IMG/VR virus record: IMGVR_UViG_3300030451_004511
Coordinates: 1-56,621 of that record
Source: a virus
Length of the DNA stretch: 56,621 bases
Direction: 5' to 3' (one strand)
The notes under the pieces are model-generated. The model made no database searches and was not told the DNA's origin. It saw only the letters and a list, made by a program, of their open reading frames with translations. Positions 9,908 to 17,686 of the stretch are shown piece by piece. Each line of letters opens with the position of its first letter. Position 1 is the stretch's first letter. Position numbers and translations under genes: made by a program.

Positions 9908-11911
9908 TTAACCTTTCTTCTTCTCTTCAGCTTGAGGGTTTAGATCAGGGATTTTTAAAGCTCCATTCTCTTGTTCTAATAATCTAGTTATCACACCAAA
10001 TTGATTTATTAGTTCAGCAGGGAATACACTATATTCGGTTTCTTCACCTGGATTTACACTATTTACAAACACAACCTCAACTTTTTGACCCTCAGCGTTT
10101 CTTCTTACACGCAGATTGTCAAAAATACCAACAGAAGGATCTATAGTATTTCTAGCTATTATGTCACCAAACCAATCTTTTAGATTGCCAGAGTCTTGCC
10201 CTAAAATAAATAAAGATTGACCTATAATTTGTTTAGCTTCAGCTATAGCTCTAGGTCTATCTTCGGGTAGTAATCTTTTAGTGTTTGTAAGAAAAAGACT
10301 AAAAAACTTTCGCAGTTCTATTTTTGTTTTTGGATTAAGTTTTTTAATGTAGTTCCCTGACTTGTCATCTACAAAAGACTTTCTTAGGTCATCCGCAGCC
10401 GCTCTAACTGGTTCAAAAAATTCAGTTTGTAAAGCAGTACCCATGGTTGCGTAAGAACTTTGAATAGCCGCTTGATCTCTTTGTATGCCAGAAACACCAC
10501 TCGCTGTTAGTTGAGGGTCACCACGTAGGAATGTATTTGTTAAAGAATTATATACATTTAATTTATCAGTAATAGAACCGCTAGGGCCATTAACTGCAAA
10601 AGCAATTACAGCTGCAGCTTTCAATCCGTCTACTTGTGATATCTTTCCTTGTTCTACAGCTTGTCCTAAGTCGTTTGCTGAATTTATATTTTGATCTTTT
10701 AAAAGATTTTGTATTTTTGTGTAATCCTCTTCAGGTAGTTTTTCTAAGACGGATTGATTGTCAGTGAACCACTGTCTTGCGTCTTCAATATTATCTGGCA
10801 ACGCAGGAATAGTTTCTATTTGTGATGGTGGTTCTGTTGTTTCACCTTGTGTTCCTCCTGTAACCGGTTGTTGTGGGGAAGCTAGTTTTGCAAAGTCGGT
10901 TAAGAAAGCACGACGCGCATTAGTTTTTCCCAATGGAGAAGTTTTAAATTTAGGGTCTAAATAACCTAAAGCAACTAACTGATCATCAGTAACAAGTTCT
11001 TTTGATGTTCTATATGCATCACCTATAGCTCCCGTTATGTTACCTCCTTTGTCGGTTATGTTTTTAAGTTTTTCCACTTCCTCGGGAGACATACCCAACT
11101 GGTTAAGGTCTGTAGGAGCTTGGAAATCACTCGCTGAATACATGTTCCTTTTACCTTTTTCAGTTTTTGGTTGATCTTCTTTAAAAAATTGTCCCTCTTT
11201 AGCCATTTGTCTTTGTTCAACTGCACTTGGGCTAAAATCTGGGTCTCTACCCGAAGGCTCAGAATCAATTGCTGCTTTTTCTTCTGGAGGACGGTTTTTA
11301 TTTAAAATTTCATTTATCTCCCCTAATCCATCTGTTGCATTTTCAGGAGCTAGATTTGTGTCGCTCAGCATATTAGTAAGAGTCTGTTCTGTTGCAGACC
11401 CAATCGCTGCCCCAACTAACCCACCTTTTTGGATAAGGTTTCTAGCCTGTGCTTCATAAAAGTTTTTTAAATCTTCTTTAGAAAACTGTAAAGGTTTATC
11501 ATCTGGAGATTCGCTTCTTCTTTCTGTCATTGGGGCTAGTTTTCCATCCCTTTTCCTAACATTAAAAACAAAATTATCTGTACCAGCAACGCCCGAAGGC
11601 CCAAGAATAATTCCTTTTTCTACATCACCAAATTTATTCCTAAAATTATTTGCAACAGTAGAGGTATTCATAAAGTCAACATATTGCCCCCCAATATTGG
11701 CATCATGTAATTTTTCCATACCCCCCGGAAGTAAATTACCTCTTGCGTCAAAGATTCCTTGGTTAATTAAACTAGAAATAGTATCGGCCATCTCGGCTTC
11801 ATTATTACTTCTTCTTAGCGTACGAGTCTGTTCTCGTTGGTAAGCCGCTGAATCAGCAGCCCCAATTTGGTTTGTATAGTAATTTAAAAATTGTCCGAAT
11901 TTACTTGCCAT
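9908..11911 (-). CDS. Internal virion protein candidate
   Basis: A 667-residue, largely helical, Gln/Asn/Lys-rich protein without a recognised catalytic motif. It begins MASKFGQFLNYYTNQIGAAD and has a long mid-section rich in charged residues and Gln (about residues 200-420). It lies one base from the giant ejection protein and two bases from the 189-residue gene upstream. In T7-like and related podoviruses this position holds the middle members of the internal core (gp14/gp15-type). The role is inferred from position and composition. Confidence 0.65.
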   Translation of the reverse strand: MASKFGQFLNYYTNQIGAADSAAYQREQTRTLRRSNNEAEMADTISSLINQGIFDARGNLLPGGMEKLHDANIGGQYVDFMNTSTVANNFRNKFGDVEKGIILGPSGVAGTDNFVFNVRKRDGKLAPMTERRSESPDDKPLQFSKEDLKNFYEAQARNLIQKGGLVGAAIGSATEQTLTNMLSDTNLAPENATDGLGEINEILNKNRPPEEKAAIDSEPSGRDPDFSPSAVEQRQMAKEGQFFKEDQPKTEKGKRNMYSASDFQAPTDLNQLGMSPEEVEKLKNITDKGGNITGAIGDAYRTSKELVTDDQLVALGYLDPKFKTSPLGKTNARRAFLTDFAKLASPQQPVTGGTQGETTEPPSQIETIPALPDNIEDARQWFTDNQSVLEKLPEEDYTKIQNLLKDQNINSANDLGQAVEQGKISQVDGLKAAAVIAFAVNGPSGSITDKLNVYNSLTNTFLRGDPQLTASGVSGIQRDQAAIQSSYATMGTALQTEFFEPVRAAADDLRKSFVDDKSGNYIKKLNPKTKIELRKFFSLFLTNTKRLLPEDRPRAIAEAKQIIGQSLFILGQDSGNLKDWFGDIIARNTIDPSVGIFDNLRVRRNAEGQKVEVVFVNSVNPGEETEYSVFPAELINQFGVITRLLEQENGALKIPDLNPQAEEKKKG

Positions 11912-11913
11912 AA

Positions 11914-12483
11914 TTATAATGCGAAAGCCATGATTGCTGCACTAGCTAGTCCGCTTCCTAATCCTATCATATTTGATTTATGCTGTGCTTTTGCATTTTT
12001 ATAAGCAGCAGCTCTATTTGCTGCCATAGAAGAAGCCTCTCCCAAACCTTGCAACGCACTTCTGTTAACACCTTGTCCGATATTAATTAAATCAGCAAGA
12101 GTTCTTTGGTTGATTTCTCTTTGTTGAATAAGAGCATTATTAGACACACCAGCAAGGTTAAGTTGTCCACCCCTTTGTAAAGCTCGTAATTGTTCTTGTC
12201 TTTGAGCTTCACTTAAACCCGCACCACCATATCTCTCAATATTTCTTTGTTGTACTTCGCTAGCAATTTGATTTTGTTTAAGGGCATCTTCTCTTGCTTG
12301 TTCTGTTAAAGAAGTATCATCTTTAGCAGAGATAAGCCTTTCTTCAAAGTCACGAAAATCTGCTAAGTAGTTTTCGTAGTCTTGCCGACTAATATCAGCA
12401 TAGACTTTTTCAGGATCTTTTACTTCAGGAAGACTACTGACACTTCTTGTTTGTGGCATTTGCCCTATTCTTGGTTCAGCCAT
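11914..12483 (-). CDS. Internal virion protein candidate, small
   Basis: A 189-residue helical protein rich in Ala, Gln and Arg (QRQEQLRALQRGGQLNLAG). A short hydrophobic C-terminus (LGSGLASAAIMAFAL) could insert into or lie on a membrane. The start overlaps the upstream stop by one base (TAATG). It falls between the 211-residue Ala/Gln-rich protein and the 667-residue internal protein, so it is probably another component of the ejected core. No family is recognised. Confidence 0.6.
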   Translation of the reverse strand: MAEPRIGQMPQTRSVSSLPEVKDPEKVYADISRQDYENYLADFRDFEERLISAKDDTSLTEQAREDALKQNQIASEVQQRNIERYGGAGLSEAQRQEQLRALQRGGQLNLAGVSNNALIQQREINQRTLADLINIGQGVNRSALQGLGEASSMAANRAAAYKNAKAQHKSNMIGLGSGLASAAIMAFAL

Positions 12484-13118
12484 TATGCAAAGCTCCCTTT
12501 ATTTGAATTATCATCTGGTGATTGGCCCCCGGGAGTATAAGGCCTAAAGAATCTACTAAAGAACCCAGCATCATTAGCATCAGATTGTGCGTTGTCTGTA
12601 TCGTAAGTAGCCATATTCTTTCGACCCTGTGCAAGTAAAGCGCCCCCTATTTGTTCAGCAGCATTAAATTTAGCTTGCCTTACCATTTGTTTAGCACGGG
12701 CTGCTTCTAGTTGTTTTGTACTTTGGATCTTTGCAGCTTTAGCTAAACCAGATTGAGCATCAGCAGCTTGACCTCTTGCAGTTCCTAGAACCCCAATTTG
12801 TCTTTCTCTTTGTGCAGCTAATGCTTGTCCTGATCCCTGCAACTGTTGTGATGCAGCAGCAGAAGCTAAATCAGCAGCTTGATCTATAGAACGTGTTCCT
12901 GCTAAAGTTGGAGTAGAGCTTAAAGCCTGCATAGTATCTGCTTGAGCTGTACCACGTCCTAAACTACCAAGGTCTTCCTTTTCAGAAAGATCTCGCATTT
13001 CTCGTAATAACGGACCATAAGTCTGATCAAAGTATTGTTTTTCAGCCTGACTTACAGCAGCAGAAGTTTTTTCTTGTTCAGAAGCTTGATACTCTTGTTT
13101 TTTTGGTTTTGAACTCAT
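12483..13118 (-). CDS. Ala/Gln-rich internal virion protein candidate
   Basis: A 211-residue protein almost entirely helical in composition, with many AxxAxxQ patterns (SAAASQQLQGSGQALAAQRE). It starts inside the stop region of the GNAT-like gene with a 4-base ATGA overlap. The C-terminal 40 residues are polar and probably unstructured. Its position next to the acetyltransferase-like gene is like that of the small internal core proteins of podoviruses. The function is inferred from context only. Confidence 0.6.
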   Translation of the reverse strand: MSSKPKKQEYQASEQEKTSAAVSQAEKQYFDQTYGPLLREMRDLSEKEDLGSLGRGTAQADTMQALSSTPTLAGTRSIDQAADLASAAASQQLQGSGQALAAQRERQIGVLGTARGQAADAQSGLAKAAKIQSTKQLEAARAKQMVRQAKFNAAEQIGGALLAQGRKNMATYDTDNAQSDANDAGFFSRFFRPYTPGGQSPDDNSNKGSFA

Positions 13119-13558
13119 AATTCTCTTTTATAAACATAACTTGTTAATTCAAATCCGTGCTTCCGTGCAATTCTTTCCCATCCTGGGCGACTTGTGTGAA
13201 ACTCTAAGGTCTTCACATTTTTTTCTAGGGCTATTTTATCTAAGAAAGTAAACCCTACGTCTCTATAATTATACTCTGGTTTTTGATAACTTGCCCAGAT
13301 AAATAGCGTAGGTTCGCCGCCTGGGTCTGAGATTAACGAGCAGATAATAAAACCAACATACTTATCAGCTTCATAAAACATGTACAAAGTTGCATGTTTA
13401 TTGCGTAATGCTAAGTATATATCTGCTGGTATCCAGTCAGAGTAACTCTTCTTTCTTATAACATGTAAATCAGATTCGATTCTTTCATAAGCATATCGAA
13501 TCTCATCTACAGGTATTTCTTCAATTGAGATCCCATTAATAGTCGATCTCTGAACCAT
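13115..13558 (-). CDS. GNAT-fold protein, possible internal virion protein
   Basis: A 147-residue protein with the flow of a GNAT N-acetyltransferase: helix, then LYMFYEADKYVGFIICSL, then TLFIWASYQKPEYNYRDVG, then FLDKIALEKNVKTLEFHT, then WERIARKHGFELTSYVYKRE. The R/Q-x-x-G-x-G/A acetyl-CoA loop is not clear, so activity is uncertain. GNAT-like proteins in this place, between connector and internal core genes, resemble T7 gp13-type internal proteins. It overlaps the connector gene upstream by 23 bases. It may be structural or may modify a virion or host protein. Confidence 0.7.
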   Translation of the reverse strand: MVQRSTINGISIEEIPVDEIRYAYERIESDLHVIRKKSYSDWIPADIYLALRNKHATLYMFYEADKYVGFIICSLISDPGGEPTLFIWASYQKPEYNYRDVGFTFLDKIALEKNVKTLEFHTSRPGWERIARKHGFELTSYVYKREL

Positions 13559-14219
13559 ATCTCTTATACCTCTTACGCGGAGACAATCCTGTTCCTCGGT
13601 ATTTAACTAATCTACGTACACCTAAATCTCCGGCACGTGCTCTTTGTTCTGCTTGTGTTACTTCTTGATTAAATAAACTTAAGTAATCTCCAGCAGCTTG
13701 TGGATCAGACCAGTCCCTTCTTGGGATTCTAAGTAGTCTGTACAAAGCGCCATAAATGATCCCATCTCTGTAATCATTTGAAAAATCAGTACTGATATTA
13801 TTTGAAGTTCTACTTGGTTTTAACGCAACACTAAGCTGTAAACCATTGGTTATGGTTGATCCAGGAACCGGCACAACCCAAAAGGTATCCGGACTTTTTT
13901 GTAAGTAAACCTGTGGTAATGCAGTTTTGTTTCTCCAATCGGGATAATTTAATTCTAGACTTCTTGGACTTGTTGGATCTAAATCATCACCATCATAAGT
14001 CATCCAAAGTATTTGATGTACATCCGTTCCTGTTGGTTGATCAAACTCATACTCATAAACACCACTTATAGTAGTAATAGGGTCTAAGTCATAAACGTAT
14101 GCTTTTGATCTTTCACAAAGTTCAATGGTTGCTGATCTTAAATTAGATTCAATTAAAGTATCAGGACAGTTAGGTACGTAAGGTAGAACCTCTTTTACTA
14201 ATGAACTAAAACTTGCCAT
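13536..14219 (-). CDS. Head-tail connector (adaptor) protein 2
   Basis: A 227-residue protein that begins with a helical bundle (ASFSSLVKEVLPYVPNCPDT), followed by a beta-rich middle (YDLDPITTISGVYEYEF) and a helical C-terminal part with an Arg/Lys-rich end. Its layout matches adaptor proteins that assemble under the portal in podovirus tails. It follows the 238-residue connector by one base. No motif defines which of the two binds the portal directly; the assignment rests on operon order and fold-like pattern. Confidence 0.65.
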   Translation of the reverse strand: MASFSSLVKEVLPYVPNCPDTLIESNLRSATIELCERSKAYVYDLDPITTISGVYEYEFDQPTGTDVHQILWMTYDGDDLDPTSPRSLELNYPDWRNKTALPQVYLQKSPDTFWVVPVPGSTITNGLQLSVALKPSRTSNNISTDFSNDYRDGIIYGALYRLLRIPRRDWSDPQAAGDYLSLFNQEVTQAEQRARAGDLGVRRLVKYRGTGLSPRKRYKRYGSEIDY

Positions 14220-14220
14220 A

Positions 14221-14937
14221 TTACGCTCCTACCTGTGGGGCTACTGTAGGCCCTGCATTTCTATCTGCATTTGGATCTAAGAAGGCTTCTGCGGATCCAC
14301 CAGCACCTAAGCTATTTAAAAACAGTTGATAATGTGATCCTGCTCTTTGTTGATTACCTGCATACTCTGCATCTTTTAAATAAGACCGATACAAAACAAA
14401 ATTTAAAATAGCATTCCCGTAAGTATCTTCAATATCTATAGTGCTTGATACAGCAGATAAATTAGTTGGTAATTTAGAATATATTAATTCTACGTATGCA
14501 CTAGAACCAGATTTAACTCCAGGATATACATAAAACTTTTTAGGGTCATCCCCATCAAATATATAGTTTTTAATTACAGAGCCATGGGCTGATGCGCCTG
14601 TAACTGTAGGGTCATGCCAATCCGGTTCAATAGAATTTAATAAATCTTCTTCTACAATCCGTATTGATTTACTCCCTGTAGCATCAGCTGCAGAGCCTGA
14701 CATATTACGAGTTATTTTAATAAGACGAAGTCCGCCGGAAGGCAACGTTTGTTCCGTTCCAGCTGCTAACAAAACATTTGCATGAGTTGCTGTAGCTTCA
14801 GGTTTTATGTTGACTATTTCTCTTTGACTATCGTTTATATAATCTAAAAGTTCTGCGTCAGTCCAACGAACACCGGAGCTATCTTGTAATACATATCTAG
14901 CCCTATCAATTATGTTGGTGCCCGTAAGTGTTCCCAT
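14221..14937 (-). CDS. Head-tail connector (adaptor) protein 1, DUF6682-like
   Basis: A 238-residue protein whose N-terminus (IIDRARYVLQDSSGVRWTDA, then ELLDYINDSQREIV) is typical of adaptor proteins of the gp6/DUF6682 type that join the portal ring to the tail. A beta-rich middle section and a final helical segment (YRSYLKDAEYAG, then SHYQLFLNSL) complete the pattern. The start overlaps the stop of the 86-residue gene by one base. It lies downstream of capsid and upstream of connector 2, the usual order in such phages. Confidence 0.75.
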   Translation of the reverse strand: MGTLTGTNIIDRARYVLQDSSGVRWTDAELLDYINDSQREIVNIKPEATATHANVLLAAGTEQTLPSGGLRLIKITRNMSGSAADATGSKSIRIVEEDLLNSIEPDWHDPTVTGASAHGSVIKNYIFDGDDPKKFYVYPGVKSGSSAYVELIYSKLPTNLSAVSSTIDIEDTYGNAILNFVLYRSYLKDAEYAGNQQRAGSHYQLFLNSLGAGGSAEAFLDPNADRNAGPTVAPQVGA

Positions 14938-15197
14938 TATTTACTTTTCTTAGTTGTTGTCTTTTTCTTGACTACTTTTTTAGTTGTAGGTTTTACTTCT
15001 TCCTTGACTTCAACCTCTATTTTATTAATAGGTTCGCTTGGTCTTTTTTCTTTGATGGTTTCTACACGTCTACAACCTTCTTGTAAACAAACCAAACCAA
15101 GGTCTTCACCTACTTCTTTTGGTACACCGGCTTGTAGTCTGATACCAGCGCCCCAAGTTGTTGAGATATATTTATCCTCATCTGAAACTATAAACAT
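14937..15197 (-). CDS. Small protein with lysine-rich tail, capsid-proximal
   Basis: An 86-residue protein with a short folded N-terminal part and a highly basic C-terminus (about 15 Lys in the last 30 residues, with KKVVKKKTTTKKSK at the end). It follows the major capsid gene and the terminator at 15211-15244, with a GGAG site upstream. Basic tails of this kind can contact packaged DNA or the acidic scaffold. No family is recognised; a head-completion or minor capsid role is a guess from its position. Confidence 0.65.
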   Translation of the reverse strand: MFIVSDEDKYISTTWGAGIRLQAGVPKEVGEDLGLVCLQEGCRRVETIKEKRPSEPINKIEVEVKEEVKPTTKKVVKKKTTTKKSK

Positions 15198-15210
15198 TTT
15201 TTACTCCTAT

Positions 15211-15244
15211 AAAAAAAGTTGGGTGGTTCGATATTGAACCACCC
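15211..15244 (-). terminator. Rho-independent terminator after the capsid gene
   Basis: Read on the minus strand, a perfect 9-bp stem (GGGTGGTTC and GAACCACCC, 6-base loop) is followed by AAC and seven T. It lies 13 bases beyond the capsid stop. It probably limits read-through so that capsid mRNA is more abundant than the downstream connectors. Confidence 0.9.
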
Positions 15245-15256
15245 AAGGATACATAC

Positions 15257-16402
15257 TTAGTATGCAACATCCAATCTAATGACACCAAAGTCTTCAACGC
15301 TACCGTTGTAGTCGCTGTTGTACTTAGGTTTCTTAAGACCGAAGATCTTACCAATAGAGATACCATTTTGGTTCCCGTAGTCGAAGGTGTCTTCAACAAT
15401 TTCAGGAAGTCCGATATCAGCCATAGCAAGGGCTTGTGCTCCACAGAATAAACAAGCAGAACCGTTGACATCAGCGTCAGCGCCCCACTTATATCCAGCA
15501 GAACCGGCATTTGCAGATGTTCCAGTAGTTGCATTAGCAGTGTTAAACACGTGTCTGAACTCATGGACCATTACTCCATCAACCATTAAGCTTGAAGAAC
15601 CTGAGAACAATGATGAATTTGGTCCTCTGATTCCAGCCTGCCTTACGTTAGCAAGGAAGTCTGAGTCAAGTTTAAGGTCAGCCATTACTTGAGGTGATAC
15701 AAACAAGTGGTATACCTCTTCTCCGCCTGCTCCTCTAACGCCTCTGATGTAGTTATCTTTAGCGTAAGCTTTTAGAGCAACGATACATTCGTAAGTAATT
15801 GTATCTGCAGCTGCAACAGCAGTTATATCTCCAGCTACAAGTTTACTAGTTGCATCCCATCTTCTATGTCTGTTAGAAGTTGGTGCGGTTACATCACTAC
15901 CAAAAGTGAGGTCACCAAGGTTCTGTCCTGAATTTAGAACAGATCTTAATGCACCACTATTTTTTAGTGTGTAGTTAATACCAGAAAGCGTTAAAAACGC
16001 TAATTGGTCGATACGATCAGCCATTGCATACGCAAGAGCGTCTCTTGAGTGCTCACGGAAATTTACAACTGATTTTTGATCAGCTAATCTACCAGCTAGT
16101 CTATTAGCAAATCTCAATTGATCAAGTTGTACAACGATGTCGTAGGCTCTTAAAGTCTCTTCATTACCTTCGAGAGTGTTGTCCCCAACAATACCGTCAC
16201 CAGTCATGTCGGCAAGAAGTGTTAAAACAGCTCTTGCTCCCTTTTCTGATTGGGTAAGCTCAGATATTCTCTGAACCATAGCGTTAGGTCCGCTACCCGC
16301 GAATTGGTTAATGAAGGACATGTTCCTAGCAACACGCCAAAAATCACGCGACCAGATAGTAAGCTGTTCACTGGTCAGTGATGAAAAGTTTGTGTTAGCC
16401 AT
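15257..16402 (-). CDS. Major capsid protein, N4-gp56-like family
   Basis: A 381-residue protein with the hallmarks of the N4 gp56 / HK97-fold capsid group: FSSLTSEQLTIWSRDFWRVA at the N-terminus, then a loop with GDGIVGDNTLEGNEETL, then QLRFANRLAGRLADQKSV with a helix to DRIDQLAFLTLSGI (the long spine helix), and a C-terminal YGNQNGISIGKIFGLKKP. I start it at ATG 16402, which has GGAGG eight bases upstream. A TTG start at 16417 would put that site inside the gene. A 212-base structured leader lies before it and a strong terminator follows, as expected for the most abundant virion protein. Confidence 0.9.
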   Translation of the reverse strand: MANTNFSSLTSEQLTIWSRDFWRVARNMSFINQFAGSGPNAMVQRISELTQSEKGARAVLTLLADMTGDGIVGDNTLEGNEETLRAYDIVVQLDQLRFANRLAGRLADQKSVVNFREHSRDALAYAMADRIDQLAFLTLSGINYTLKNSGALRSVLNSGQNLGDLTFGSDVTAPTSNRHRRWDATSKLVAGDITAVAAADTITYECIVALKAYAKDNYIRGVRGAGGEEVYHLFVSPQVMADLKLDSDFLANVRQAGIRGPNSSLFSGSSSLMVDGVMVHEFRHVFNTANATTGTSANAGSAGYKWGADADVNGSACLFCGAQALAMADIGLPEIVEDTFDYGNQNGISIGKIFGLKKPKYNSDYNGSVEDFGVIRLDVAY

Positions 16403-16614
16403 TGTGGCGTCCTCCAAAAAGTTAAAAGTTAAACTAACCAGTCGCTTTTCTGGGCCGACTATTTACCCGTATACCCTTTATCGTTGGGAAACGTTTTCGT
16501 GTTTAGGGCACGACCCCAGTCAGATTTACGCCATGACAGGCGAAAACGTTGTTTTAGCAGAACGACCTGCGCCAAATATCGTATTGGCGGACGAACTCTT
16601 ATATGTTATACCAA
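16403..16614 (-). promoter_or_regulatory. Structured leader upstream of the capsid gene
   Basis: This is the longest gap in the left late block. On the minus strand it contains a 6-bp hairpin (CGCCAA and TTGGCG), a 10-bp inverted repeat (AACGTTTTCG and CGAAAACGTT, about 40 bases apart) and a 5-bp hairpin (AGTCG and CGACT) near the capsid ribosome site. No convincing sigma-70 promoter is visible. It may be an mRNA-stabilising leader or a processing site that raises capsid expression. Confidence 0.5.
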
Positions 16615-17685
16615 CTATGTACCAAAGTCACCACGCATTCTTCGCAAAGTTTCCTCTGGTAATGCGCTAAATTCGTCGTCGGATAACGTATTTAAATCTA
16701 TTTTCTTGTCACCTTTAGCAGACTCACCCTTCATAGCAGGTGGTTGAGAGTCAGCAGCTTCTAACTTTTTATTAATGTTTGCTACTTTCTTTTTCTCAAC
16801 TACTTTATCGTCTACTTTTTGTGTTGGTTGTTCAATTTTAACTGTAGGGTTTAACAATTCAGGTTTTTTGGCTGCTAAAGTGTAATTAGTAGCTTTTTCT
16901 AGAGCATCTGAACCAGAAAAACCCTGCACCATAAACGCATCACGCAAATCTAAAACTTCTTGAGTCAAATCTGCGTCAAAATTAGCGCTATTTTCATCTA
17001 AAATAGGATATTGCGCTTGAATTTCGTTTGCTTTTGCTTGTAAGGCAGTCATTTCTTGGCTTTGTTGCACTGTTTGACCCATTTTTTGTTGTACTTCGAA
17101 CATGAACTGGTCTTTTTCAGCGTTTCTTATCTCATTTCTAAGCTCTACAGCCTTTTCTGCCTCTCCATTAAGTACTAACTCTTGGTATTCTGCTTCTTTT
17201 TCAGCAAAATTGTACTGTGGAGCATCTTTTGCAGCTTCTTCTTTAGCTTGTTTAGCCTCATCTAGTTGTTTTTGTAATGCTTTTTGTTTTGCAAGCACTT
17301 CATCAAGCCTAGACTTAGGTACCATAGGAGCTTTTGGCTCTTCTACTTCTTCGGTAACGACTTGATCGCTGTTTTCAGTTGGCTGAAGATCTGGTTGTGC
17401 ATCTCCTTCGCTGTTTTCATCCACGCCTTCTTCACTAGAAGCTTCTGGCTCTGGAGTTGTTTCTGTTTCCTCTTCTGTGTCAGTTTCTTCTTCAACAACC
17501 TCTTCTGTTGTAGGGGTGTCATTCTCTTCCGTGACTTCTTCATTTTGAGATTCCTCCTCTGTTTCTTCTTCCTCTACAGTTTCAAAGTTAAGGTCTACTT
17601 CAAACTTAGTATCCTCTTCCTTAAGTGGTTCACCGCCTGGCATTGCCTCCATCACGATGTCATTAGTTTCTTCTTTCTTCGCCAT
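16615..17685 (-). CDS. Acidic scaffolding-type protein
   Basis: A 356-residue protein. Residues 20-120 are extremely acidic (long Glu/Asp runs with Thr/Ser). Then comes a coiled coil (about 125-210, SRLDEVLAKQKALQKQLDEA), and the end is basic (DKVVEKKKVANINKKLEA and a final RRMRGDFGT). Scaffold proteins of podoviruses have this arrangement, with a basic C-terminal hook that binds the capsid shell. It lies between portal and capsid, as usual. It probably guides procapsid assembly and leaves or is cleaved before DNA packaging. No protease domain is visible here. Confidence 0.8.
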   Translation of the reverse strand: MAKKEETNDIVMEAMPGGEPLKEEDTKFEVDLNFETVEEEETEEESQNEEVTEENDTPTTEEVVEEETDTEEETETTPEPEASSEEGVDENSEGDAQPDLQPTENSDQVVTEEVEEPKAPMVPKSRLDEVLAKQKALQKQLDEAKQAKEEAAKDAPQYNFAEKEAEYQELVLNGEAEKAVELRNEIRNAEKDQFMFEVQQKMGQTVQQSQEMTALQAKANEIQAQYPILDENSANFDADLTQEVLDLRDAFMVQGFSGSDALEKATNYTLAAKKPELLNPTVKIEQPTQKVDDKVVEKKKVANINKKLEAADSQPPAMKGESAKGDKKIDLNTLSDDEFSALPEETLRRMRGDFGT

Positions 17686-17686
17686 A

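Noticed and set aside
15178-15564. 128-codon minus-strand frame overlapping the capsid gene end
   Set aside because: It runs through the capsid coding region and its terminator in another frame, with no ribosome site or protein-like pattern.
16403-16417. TTG start that would extend the capsid protein by five residues
   Set aside because: It would place the GGAGG ribosome site inside the gene; ATG 16402 has ideal spacing.
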